Source: Poriferisodalis sp965214215
GTDB lineage: Bacteria; Actinomycetota; Acidimicrobiia; Acidimicrobiales; Poriferisodalaceae
DNA: 64,000 nt
Assembly: GCF_965214215.1 (NCBI RefSeq)
Contig: NZ_CBDCBD010000003.1
Coordinates: 1,116,001 to 1,180,000, forward strand
Reading direction: 5' to 3'
The notes under the pieces are model-generated. The model had not been told where the DNA came from. It searched no databases and worked only from the letters and a program-made list of their open reading frames with translations. The translations under genes were made by a program, and so were the position numbers. Shown one piece after another: positions 15,781-23,080 of this stretch (position 1 is its first letter; each line of letters begins with the position of its first letter).

Positions 15781-16658
15781 CAAGAGGCTCCGTTCTGTCC
15801 GTTGGTGGTTCGAATGCGGTCTGCGGCGATGCCGGCGGCTCGGCGGGTAAGCACACCGGCGACCTGGCGCCGGTAGTTGATCGTGCCTCGCTTGTCGTCG
15901 ATGGGGTTGCAGGCGTCGCTGGCCGCTGCGGCGGCTGCGGCCAGCGCAGCGTCATCGAGCCGGCTGCCGGCCAGCGCCGCCTCTGCCGCGGGCACCCGCA
16001 CGACGGTGGGAGCGACTGCGCCGAGCGCCACGGTGGCAGCGCTCACGGTGCCGTCACCGTCCAGCGTGAGCCGGACGCCGGCGCCGACCACGGCGATGTC
16101 CATCTCGGTGCGCGGGATGAGCCGCAGGTAAGCGTCCGAAGTGCGGGCCGCCGGGCGGGTGAGTTCGAAGCACGCCACGATCTCGTCGTGCGCCAGCGAC
16201 GTCTGACCTGGCCCGGTCACCACATCGGCGACGGGTACCCGCCGCTCGCCGCCGGCGCCTGCGATCACTGCGACCGCATCGTTGACGACCAGCGCCGGGA
16301 CCGAATCCGCTGCGGGCGAGGCATTGCACAGGTTCCCGCCGAGGCTCGAGCGATTCTGGATTTGATCCGACCCGATGAGTCCCGCAGCCTCCGTCACTCC
16401 CGGGAAGTCGGCAGCGAGCTCAGCGTTTGCGGTGAGAGCCGAACTGGGCGCTGCGGCACCGACGAGCCAGGTATCGCCTTCGAGGCTGACTGACATCAGA
16501 CGATCGATGTTCTTGAGGTCGATCAGCATCGATGGTTCGGGCCGTCCGCCGCGCATCTGCGGCACGACGTCGGTTGCGCCCGCGAACACGATGGCGTCGG
16601 CATCGTCTGCGAGCAATGCCCGAGCCTCATCGATGGTGGTCGGTGCGGCGTATTTCAT
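15780..16658 (-). CDS. molybdenum hydroxylase FAD-binding subunit
   Basis: FAD subunit of the same enzyme, 292 residues from the ATG at 16658. This start is chosen because GGGAG lies 8 bases upstream and the protein then begins MKYAAPTTIDEARALL as in the family; the open frame extends 60 codons further without similarity. FAD-binding motifs: FAGATDVVPQMR near residue 28 and SSLGGNLCNASPAAD near residue 108. First gene of the minus-strand operon FAD - FeS - Mo - MoaD-like. Its promoter must lie in the 193-base gap shared with the divergent hydroxylase-family gene. Confidence 0.94.
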   Translation of the reverse strand: MKYAAPTTIDEARALLADDADAIVFAGATDVVPQMRGGRPEPSMLIDLKNIDRLMSVSLEGDTWLVGAAAPSSALTANAELAADFPGVTEAAGLIGSDQIQNRSSLGGNLCNASPAADSVPALVVNDAVAVIAGAGGERRVPVADVVTGPGQTSLAHDEIVACFELTRPAARTSDAYLRLIPRTEMDIAVVGAGVRLTLDGDGTVSAATVALGAVAPTVVRVPAAEAALAGSRLDDAALAAAAAAASDACNPIDDKRGTINYRRQVAGVLTRRAAGIAADRIRTTNGQNGAS

Positions 16659-16817
16659 GCGGATAGCTCCCGATCCGGTCTCTGCGGCATATGTCTCAGC
16701 ACCGCCTGTGAGCGGCTGTGTCTGACAGGCCGCCTTGCGGCAATGGCCTGTACGGCAGCGGACGATAGTTGCGCTGGACCGTCCTTGGCGACTGAACGAT
16801 CCGCTCCGCCGCGCTTC

Positions 16818-16845
16818 TTGGCGTGGGAGTGGGCCCACCTAGGCT
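16818..16845 (+). promoter_or_regulatory. predicted leaderless promoter of the desaturase-GH3 operon
   Basis: TTGGCG (16818-16823), a 16-base spacer and TAGGCT (16840-16845). The -10 ends 6 bases before the ATG at 16852, so the transcript would start at or next to the start codon and be leaderless, which is common in actinomycetes. Confidence 0.45.
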
Positions 16846-16851
16846 CAGCCC

Positions 16852-17814
16852 ATGGCGGCGGATGGGCGGGCGCACACGGGCACCGCGCCGCTGCCGACAC
16901 CACGAGACCCGGTATCGACGGCCACAAAGCTCGCGGTACGAGGCTCGTATCCGGTCGTGATCCTGTTGGGGATCGCTGTCTATTCCGGTGCTGGACTGCT
17001 CGGCCTGCCCGTGATCGCTGCGTCGTACCTGGCGGTACTGGTCGGGGCTGGACTGATCACGCTGCATGAGATCGTCCTGCCCTACCGCCTCGAGTGGCGC
17101 CCGCAGCGCGGCGACGTGCGGGCCGACGCAGCATTCATGCTGACGATCCAAGTAGTCCTGCCGTTGCTGCTGTCACTGGCAGCAACCGTGGCGTTCGCCG
17201 GCTGGTTGCGAGAGGGAGATCTCACGCTCGCAGGTCTGTGGCCGCACTCCTGGCCAGTCTTCCTTCAGGCGGCACTGATGATTGCCGTCGCCGATTTCTT
17301 TCGGTATTGGCTGCACAGGGCCTTTCACGGTTCAGCCTTCATGTGGCGATGGCACGCGGTGCACCATTCGCCGCACCGGCTGTATTGGCTGAACGTCGGG
17401 CGCTTCCACCCGGCGGAGAAGGCTGTTCAGTACTGCGTTGACGCACTGCCGTTCGTGCTCGTGGGCGTCGGGGATGAAGTGCTCGCGGCCTATTTCGTCT
17501 TCTACGCCCTGAACGGCTTCTACCAGCACTCGAATTGCGACGTGAGGCTGGGTTGGCTCAACTACCTCATCAGCGGACCCGAACTGCACCGGTGGCATCA
17601 CTCGGAGCTGCCGGCGGAATCCGATCACAACTTCGGCAACAACCTGATCATCTGGGACGTGGCGTTCGGGACCCGGTTCCTGCCAGCGGACACAGCCGTC
17701 GGCCGCCTCGGGCTGCTGAACCGGAAGTATCCGACAGGCTTCGTCGCCCAGATGCGCACTCCGCTGGTTCGGGATCTCGACAAGCGGGACGTCGAGGCGA
17801 CAGCGACGTCGTGA
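16852..17814 (+). CDS. sterol desaturase / fatty acid hydroxylase superfamily membrane protein
   Basis: Integral-membrane di-iron oxygenase-type protein, 320 residues. The histidine clusters are complete: H155-x3-H159 (HRAFH), H168-x2-H171-H172 (HAVHH), and H246-x2-H249-H250 (HRWHH), followed by DHNFGNN. Hydrophobic segments near residues 35-70, 95-120 and 130-150 fit membrane helices. Family members hydroxylate or desaturate lipids, sterols or carotenoids; the substrate here is unknown. The stop overlaps the GTG start of the GH3 gene by 4 bases, so the two are coupled. Confidence 0.9.
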   Translation: MAADGRAHTGTAPLPTPRDPVSTATKLAVRGSYPVVILLGIAVYSGAGLLGLPVIAASYLAVLVGAGLITLHEIVLPYRLEWRPQRGDVRADAAFMLTIQVVLPLLLSLAATVAFAGWLREGDLTLAGLWPHSWPVFLQAALMIAVADFFRYWLHRAFHGSAFMWRWHAVHHSPHRLYWLNVGRFHPAEKAVQYCVDALPFVLVGVGDEVLAAYFVFYALNGFYQHSNCDVRLGWLNYLISGPELHRWHHSELPAESDHNFGNNLIIWDVAFGTRFLPADTAVGRLGLLNRKYPTGFVAQMRTPLVRDLDKRDVEATATS

Positions 17815-19505
17815 CCGACGGATTGAGCTACCGCTTGCTACGCGCAGGATTGGCCGCGGCCAGCGGCCGCGTGCACCGCCGGATCATTGAGGCTTCCGCC
17901 GATCCGGCTGCGACGCAGCACGACGTCCTGCAGCGCATCCTGACCGACAACGCCGGCACCATCTTCGGCACTGATCACCAGTTCGGCTCCATCTCAGGTT
18001 TCGAGGATTTCCGGCGTGCCGTGCCAGTGCAAACCTACGAGGACCTGCGCGAGGCGATCGAGCGGCAGGAGGCCACTGGCGATCCGTGCCTGACCGCCGC
18101 GCCGCCGGTCTATTACAACCAGACCAGCGGAACTGTCGCCGCTCCGAAGAACATTCCGCTGACCCAAGCCGGCTTGGGTCGCATCCAGCGATTGCAGCGG
18201 CTCGCGGCGTACGCGTTGTCGAAGAGCACAACGGCGCTCGGCGGCAAGGTGTTCGTGGTGAGCGGCGCTGCCCACGAAGGCACCATGCCCGCCGGCACCC
18301 CATACGGCTCGGCATCAGGCCAGCTGTACGCGAGCCAAGGCGCGCTGCTTCGCCGCAGGTACGTGCTGCCCGCATCGGTGTCGGACATCACCGACTACGA
18401 CGCCCGCTACCTGGCGATGGCAGTGCTCGGTGCTGCAGACCGATCTGTCACCACCATGGCGACGGCCAATCCGTCGACGTTCGTCCGGCTGATGGACGTG
18501 CTCAACGAACACGCCGAATCGGTGATCGACGCCGTGGCGACGGGGATGCTGCCCGCGGAGTGCGCCGGCGCGGTTCGCGGCGAGGAGCCCCGAATCCGTC
18601 GCGACCCGCAGCGAGCAGCAGAGCTGGGGCGGAGACTCGAAGCCGCCGGCGCGCTCACCTATGCGGACATCTGGGAGGACCTGCGCGCTGTGGTGACGTG
18701 GACCGGAGGGAGTTGCGGCCTCGCCGTCGAGCGTCTCGCGCCGATGCTGACTTCGCGCTGCCCAGTGTTCGAATTGGGGTACCTCGCCAGCGAGGTCAGC
18801 GGCACAGTCAACATCGACCCCATCGAGGGTTCGTGCGTGGCCACCCTGGCCGACAACGTGTTCGAGTTCGCAGAACGTGACGCATGGGAAGACGCTGCCG
18901 ATGATGCGGATCGGGGCTTGCAGACCTGCACGTTGGCCGACCTCGAGCTCGGGCACGACTACTACGTCATCGTGACCACAGCCGACGGTCTGTACCGCTA
19001 CGACATGAACGACATCGTGAGGGTGACCGGCTGGGTGGGCCGCACCCCGGTCCTGTCCTTCATTCAGAAGGGAAAGGGCGTCACGAGCATCACGGGCGAG
19101 AAGCTCTATGAGTCCCAGGTCATCACGGCCGTCACGACGTCGGTTGCCGAACTCGGGACCGTGTCTCCCTTCTTCATCATGCTCGCCGACGAATCCGAAT
19201 CGACGTACACCTTGTATGTGGAGATGGCGAACTCTGCTCCGGGCCAAGCGGCTGGCACGGTCGCCGGTGATCTGGCTGTCTTGGTGGAGCGGTCACTGCG
19301 GGAAGCGAACGTCGAGTACGGCGCGAAACGCGCCAGCGGTCGGCTGGCGCCGCTGGGCGTCACGCTTCTTGCACCAGGCACAGGTGATGCCTACCGTCGC
19401 CAGCGCGTTGCAGACGGTCAGCGCGACGTGCAGTTCAAGTACCTGCGCCTGCAATACCTCGCCGACTGCTCCTTCGGCTTCGACGCGTTTGTGCCAGCTC
19501 GCTGA
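17811..19505 (+). CDS. GH3-family acyl-adenylating amidosynthetase-like protein
   Basis: Protein of 564 residues from the GTG at 17811, which overlaps the upstream TGA. GH3-family nucleotide motifs are visible: YYNQTSGT at 101-108 followed by APKNIPLT, the central ELGYLASEVSG, YRYDMNDIVRV at 395-405, and IQKGKGVTSITGEKLYE. GH3 enzymes, best known from plants, adenylate a carboxylic acid and transfer it to an amino acid. Bacterial members are scattered and mostly uncharacterised. The adjoining hydroxylase-family and enolase-superfamily genes suggest a joint small-molecule pathway; the actual acid and amine are unknown. Confidence 0.88.
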   Translation: MTDGLSYRLLRAGLAAASGRVHRRIIEASADPAATQHDVLQRILTDNAGTIFGTDHQFGSISGFEDFRRAVPVQTYEDLREAIERQEATGDPCLTAAPPVYYNQTSGTVAAPKNIPLTQAGLGRIQRLQRLAAYALSKSTTALGGKVFVVSGAAHEGTMPAGTPYGSASGQLYASQGALLRRRYVLPASVSDITDYDARYLAMAVLGAADRSVTTMATANPSTFVRLMDVLNEHAESVIDAVATGMLPAECAGAVRGEEPRIRRDPQRAAELGRRLEAAGALTYADIWEDLRAVVTWTGGSCGLAVERLAPMLTSRCPVFELGYLASEVSGTVNIDPIEGSCVATLADNVFEFAERDAWEDAADDADRGLQTCTLADLELGHDYYVIVTTADGLYRYDMNDIVRVTGWVGRTPVLSFIQKGKGVTSITGEKLYESQVITAVTTSVAELGTVSPFFIMLADESESTYTLYVEMANSAPGQAAGTVAGDLAVLVERSLREANVEYGAKRASGRLAPLGVTLLAPGTGDAYRRQRVADGQRDVQFKYLRLQYLADCSFGFDAFVPAR

Positions 19506-19528
19506 GCGAGTCTCGACGAGGACCGTCC

Positions 19529-20656
19529 GTGCAGATTCGCCAGCTCGAAACATTCACCTTCCCGGTGCCGTTCAAGCGCGCCTTCAAACATGCGTCCGCG
19601 AGTCGACGCAATGCCGAGAACCTCATCGTCGCAGCGCACTCCGCCGAAGGGACAATCGGCTACGGGGAAGGGTGTCCGCGGCTCTACGTCACAGGCGAGA
19701 CAGTCCACGGTTGCGCCGAATTCGTCCGTCGGCACGCTGAGTCCTTCTGCGCAGAGGTCGGGAGCGTGGACGATCTGCGGGCTTGGGCTGACGCTCACCG
19801 CGACATCATCGACCTGAATCCCGCTGCGTTCTGCGCCATGGAGATCGCCGCGCTGGACCTGCTGGGCAAGACACATGGCCGCAATCTCGAGCAGCTGCTC
19901 GGCGTCGCATCGGGGCCGCCCGACGTGGCCTACTCAGCAGTACTCGGCGACATGCCGCTGCCGCTCTATCGGTGGCAGCTGCGCGGTTACCGGGTGCGGG
20001 GATTCACCGACTACAAGGTGAAGCTCTCAGGCTCGCTGAGACGTGACCGCGCCAAGCTGGCCCCGTTTGCCTCCCGAGGCTCGGGCGCCACCTCTGTGCG
20101 TCTCGACGCGAACAACCTCTGGGAATCACCCGAGCAGTGCGCCGAGCACCTCGATGCGCTGGGGGATGTCGCGTTCGCCATCGAAGAACCGCTGCAGGCG
20201 GGCGACATCGAGGGGTGCGTCCGGATCGCGCGTGACTGCGAGGTGAGGATCATCGCCGACGAGAGCTTGCGGCTCAGCCAACAGTTGCAGACGTTGGCGG
20301 AACCACAACGATGGATCGCCAATGTTCGTGTGTCGAAGATGGGTGGCGTCCTTCGATCACTGGAGGTTGTGGCGGCTGCGGCACGTGCAGGCATTGATGT
20401 CGTCGTCGGATGTCAGGTGGGCGAGACGAGCCTGCTCACCCGAGCAGCACTCGCGGTCATCGCAAGCGCTCCCGGTGCCGTCATCGCGGCGGAAGGTGCC
20501 TTCGGAACGCATCTGCTGAGCCGGGACTTGACCGACCCGACGATCATGTTCGGCTACGGCGGCGTGCTGCGGGGCCGCGACGTGCCCGATCGCAGCAATG
20601 GCGGGCTGGGCCTGCGGCTCGGGTCTGAGAACCTCCTTGAACCGGCGGCGGGCTGA
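19529..20656 (+). CDS. enolase-superfamily enzyme (muconate-lactonizing-enzyme subgroup)
   Basis: Protein of 375 residues from a GTG preceded by GAGGA. The muconate-lactonizing subgroup catalytic set is complete: K163-x-K165, metal ligands D193, E219 and D244 (DANN, EEP, DES), and K270 (VSKMGG). This set catalyses proton abstraction alpha to a carboxylate: cycloisomerases, o-succinylbenzoate synthase, N-acylamino-acid racemase or dipeptide epimerase. No men genes are nearby. Next to a GH3 amidosynthetase, an N-acylamino-acid or dipeptide racemase is an attractive inference. It shares one base with the following gene. Confidence 0.88.
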   Translation: MQIRQLETFTFPVPFKRAFKHASASRRNAENLIVAAHSAEGTIGYGEGCPRLYVTGETVHGCAEFVRRHAESFCAEVGSVDDLRAWADAHRDIIDLNPAAFCAMEIAALDLLGKTHGRNLEQLLGVASGPPDVAYSAVLGDMPLPLYRWQLRGYRVRGFTDYKVKLSGSLRRDRAKLAPFASRGSGATSVRLDANNLWESPEQCAEHLDALGDVAFAIEEPLQAGDIEGCVRIARDCEVRIIADESLRLSQQLQTLAEPQRWIANVRVSKMGGVLRSLEVVAAAARAGIDVVVGCQVGETSLLTRAALAVIASAPGAVIAAEGAFGTHLLSRDLTDPTIMFGYGGVLRGRDVPDRSNGGLGLRLGSENLLEPAAG

Positions 20657-21114
20657 TGACCAATGCTCGCTTCGCCGCAGTGAGCACGGCGTTGGGTCTG
20701 GCGTTCTTAGCACGCGTGGCAGGCCAGGCCGTTCAGCGATGGTGGGGTGTGGACTTTCTGCCATCGCAGGACGCATGGCAAGGCAGCAGCCTGCCGTTCG
20801 GGGCGCTGTTGGGGGCGCAGCTGGTGATCTTGGTGATCATCGCGATCGCGACGGTGCGGATGGGCGCCGGCAAGAATCTCTTCGCGCTGAACTGGGTGAA
20901 GCCTGTGGGCTGGTTTGGGATCTTGTACTTCACCGCCATGTCGGTGCGGCTGTTGATCGGGATCGGAGGCGACGCCGGTGTGTTCGGCGATGACAGCATC
21001 GCTGCTGGCAAATGGTTCACCGCTTACCTGCCGACGTCTTTCCACTTGGTCTTGGCGTGTGAGTTGATGCTGTTTGCGGCGTATCAGAGGAGTCAACTGC
21101 AGCAGTCGCGCTGA
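20656..21114 (+). CDS. small four-helix membrane protein, function unknown
   Basis: Hypothetical protein of 152 residues with about four hydrophobic segments (near residues 5-22, 47-66, 85-105 and 125-145) and no catalytic motif that I recognise. The ATG shares its A with the TGA of the enolase-superfamily gene, so it is the last gene of that operon. Hydrophobicity suggests an inner-membrane protein, perhaps a partner or transporter component for the pathway product. Confidence 0.75.
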   Translation: MTNARFAAVSTALGLAFLARVAGQAVQRWWGVDFLPSQDAWQGSSLPFGALLGAQLVILVIIAIATVRMGAGKNLFALNWVKPVGWFGILYFTAMSVRLLIGIGGDAGVFGDDSIAAGKWFTAYLPTSFHLVLACELMLFAAYQRSQLQQSR

Positions 21115-21125
21115 GCGCCGCCGGG

Positions 21126-21154
21126 TTGGGGCGTCGATGGTGTCTCGGTAGCCT
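21126..21154 (+). promoter_or_regulatory. predicted promoter of the rplC-start S10/spc transcript
   Basis: TTGGGG (21126-21131), 17 bases, TAGCCT (21149-21154), beginning 12 bases after the upstream operon ends. Same -10 hexamer and spacing as before rpsL and tuf. It gives rplC and its followers an independent start with a leader of about 225 bases. Confidence 0.55.
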
Positions 21155-21264
21155 CTGGTATCCGCGGTGCGAGACGACTCGCGCCGAACCGACGTCCGGC
21201 AAGGCCGGGTGCCCAAAGCCAGAACGCAGCGGGTGCGCGGAACCAGTCGGCACAACCTCCAAAC

Positions 21265-21292
21265 CGCTCCGCCGGCAGTGCCGTGCGGAGCG
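21265..21292 (+). promoter_or_regulatory. strong hairpin in the rplC leader
   Basis: CGCTCCGC-CGGCA-G-TGCCG-T-GCGGAGCG forms an 8-bp outer stem and an inner stem separated by a bulged T. It lies between the predicted promoter and rplC, the place where many bacteria have an autoregulatory S10-operon leader. It could be an attenuator or L4-binding element; function is inferred from position only. Confidence 0.55.
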
Positions 21293-21300
21293 TTCGCATG

Positions 21301-21350
21301 GTCGGCCGCTCTGCGGGCGGCTGGCAACCGAGTCGGCCGCTCTGCGGGCG
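21301..21350 (+). repeat. 19-bp direct repeat in the rplC leader
   Basis: GTCGGCCGCTCTGCGGGCG occurs identically at 21301-21319 and 21332-21350, offset by 31 bases. Each copy contains a small CCGC-TCT-GCGG hairpin. With the hairpin at 21265 this makes the rplC leader highly structured. Confidence 0.85.
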
Positions 21351-21385
21351 ACCATCAATCCGGTGAAGGCCCGAGAGAGACGCCC

Positions 21386-22048
21386 ATGTTGAACAAGGCG
21401 CTTGTCGCCACCAAGGTCGGCATGACACAGCTCTGGGATGACGACAATCAGGTCGTCCCGGTCACGGTGCTGCGCGTCGATGATTGTCGGGTCACCCGCG
21501 TTCGCACCACCGAACAAGACGGCTACACCGCGGTCCAGGTCACCTATGGCCACCGCGAGGCCCGCAAGCTCAACAAGCCCACCGTCGGCCACTATGAGCG
21601 TGCCGGGATCGATCCCGGCGTACGCCTCGTAGAGCTGCGGCTCGATGATGTGAGTGAAATACCGGTCGGCACCGAATTGGGTGCCGACCTTTTCAGTCCT
21701 GGAGAGCTCGTCGACGTGACGGCAACCTCCAAGGGCAAGGGCTTCGCAGGCACGATGAAGCGGCACAACTTCTCAGGCCAGCGCGCCAGCCACGGTGCCC
21801 ACCGGGTCCACCGAGCGCCCGGCGCGATTGGTGCCTGCGCCACGCCTTCACGGGTGTTCAAGGGCACCCGCATGGCCGGGCGCATGGGTGGCGAGAAGGT
21901 CACCACGTTGAACCTCACGGTCGTCGAGGCCGACGCTGAACGCGGCCTGCTGCTCGTTCGCGGCTCAGTCCCTGGACCCAAGGGCGGCACGGTCATCGTT
22001 CGCAACGCAGTCAAAGCGCCGGCAGGCGCAGCACCGGCGACGGTCTGA
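21386..22048 (+). CDS. rplC: 50S ribosomal protein L3
   Basis: L3, 220 residues, beginning MLNKALVATKVGMTQLWDDD with the conserved QRASHGAHRVHRAPGAIG and RMAGRMGGEKVT blocks. The ATG at 21386 is preceded by GAGAGAG. The open frame extends 73 codons upstream through the structured leader, but that part has no L3 similarity. It is separated from rpsJ by an 8.8-kb insertion and now heads its own transcript. Confidence 0.97.
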   Translation: MLNKALVATKVGMTQLWDDDNQVVPVTVLRVDDCRVTRVRTTEQDGYTAVQVTYGHREARKLNKPTVGHYERAGIDPGVRLVELRLDDVSEIPVGTELGADLFSPGELVDVTATSKGKGFAGTMKRHNFSGQRASHGAHRVHRAPGAIGACATPSRVFKGTRMAGRMGGEKVTTLNLTVVEADAERGLLLVRGSVPGPKGGTVIVRNAVKAPAGAAPATV

Positions 22049-22058
22049 GGGGCTTGCG

Positions 22059-22766
22059 ATGACGCTCACGCTTGACGTCCGCACCCCCAACGGTGGCACC
22101 GCCGGATCGGTAGAGCTCGACGAGGCCATCTTTGGCATCGAGCCGAACATGGCGGCGTTGCACCAGGCGGTCACCGCTCAACTCGCTGCCCGTCGCAGCG
22201 GCTCCCATAGCACCCTCACCCGCTCTGAGGTACGCGGCGGCGGTGCCAAGCCGTGGCGGCAAAAGGGCACCGGCCGGGCCCGTCAAGGCTCGATCCGCTC
22301 GCCGCAATGGGCCGGTGGCGGTGTGGCGCACGGCCCCAAGCCTCGCGACTACCGCCAGAAGGTGAACCGCAAGACCGTGCGGCTGGCGCTTCGGTCTGCA
22401 CTCAGCGACCGGGCGCGCAGTGAGCGCGTCATGGTCATCGACGGGTGGAATTTTGCTCAGCCGCGCACGAAGGACGCCGTCGCTGTACTCGAGAACCTGT
22501 CCCTTGAGGGACAGGTTCTGCTCGTCTTGGGCGACAGCCCCGAACACCGAACCGCCGATCGCAGCTTCCGCAACCTCCCGTCGGTGCGCTCGGTCAGCGC
22601 GGCCGAACTGAATGCCTACGACATCCTGCGCTCAGACTGGCTGGTGTTTACCCGCGACACGTTGCCAACCAGCACTGGGCCGACCACTTCTGGGCCGACC
22701 GCTTCTGGGCCGACCAGCACAGGTTCAGCCACAAGCGGCGCCGAGAGCGAGGGCGACGACCAGTGA
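22059..22766 (+). CDS. rplD: 50S ribosomal protein L4 with repetitive C-terminal tail
   Basis: L4, 235 residues. Conserved segments include THSTLTRSEVRGGGAKPWRQKG-like residues (here HSTLTRSEVRGGG), GTGRARQGSIRSPQWAGGG, and the RSALSDRA region. The family is usually near 205-210 residues; the last 30 or so are a Thr/Ser/Gly/Pro tail (GPTTSGPTASGPTS) encoded by 15-bp tandem repeats and ending acidic. L4 is the classical autoregulator of the S10 operon. The TGA overlaps the rplW GTG. Confidence 0.96.
   Translation: MTLTLDVRTPNGGTAGSVELDEAIFGIEPNMAALHQAVTAQLAARRSGSHSTLTRSEVRGGGAKPWRQKGTGRARQGSIRSPQWAGGGVAHGPKPRDYRQKVNRKTVRLALRSALSDRARSERVMVIDGWNFAQPRTKDAVAVLENLSLEGQVLLVLGDSPEHRTADRSFRNLPSVRSVSAAELNAYDILRSDWLVFTRDTLPTSTGPTTSGPTASGPTSTGSATSGAESEGDDQ
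22671..22730 (+). repeat. 15-bp tandem repeat in the rplD tail
   Basis: Units at 22671-22685, 22686-22700 and 22701-22715 share CT.CTGGGCCGACC-type sequence (TGGGCCGACC constant), with a degenerate fourth unit to 22730. It is in frame, encoding five-residue units of the type TSGPT. It accounts for the length excess of L4. Confidence 0.8.
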
Positions 22767-23053
22767 AGGACCCCCGCGACGTGCTCATCGCCCCCGTCAT
22801 CTCGGAAAAGTCGTACGACTTCCTCGAAGAGGGCGTCTACGTCTTCCGCGTTCACCCCTCCGCAAGCAAGCCGGAGATCCGTCAAGCGGTCGAAGAGATC
22901 TTCGACGTCAAGGTCGCCAAGGTCAACACGCTGAACCGCAAGGGCAAGGTCCGCCGCAACAGGCGCAACAACACCATGGGCAAGCGGCCCGACACCAAGC
23001 GGGCCATCGTCACCCTCGTCGAGGGCGACTCGATACAGATCTTCAATTCCTGA
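22763..23053 (+). CDS. rplW: 50S ribosomal protein L23
   Basis: L23, 96 residues, part of the peptide-exit-tunnel rim that docks trigger factor and SRP. The N-terminus (MKDPRDVLIAPVISEKSYDFLEE) and the VNTLNRKGKVRRNRRN loop are family-typical. The GTG start overlaps the rplD stop (GTGA), indicating coupling. Confidence 0.97.
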   Translation: MKDPRDVLIAPVISEKSYDFLEEGVYVFRVHPSASKPEIRQAVEEIFDVKVAKVNTLNRKGKVRRNRRNNTMGKRPDTKRAIVTLVEGDSIQIFNS

Positions 23054-23080
23054 GCAGGCAGAGAAGCGATACAGGGCGTC

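Noticed and set aside
20656..21114. Membrane protein as part of the ribosomal/Sec cluster
   Set aside because: It is coupled by a one-base overlap to the enolase-superfamily gene and separated from rplC by a promoter and hairpin.
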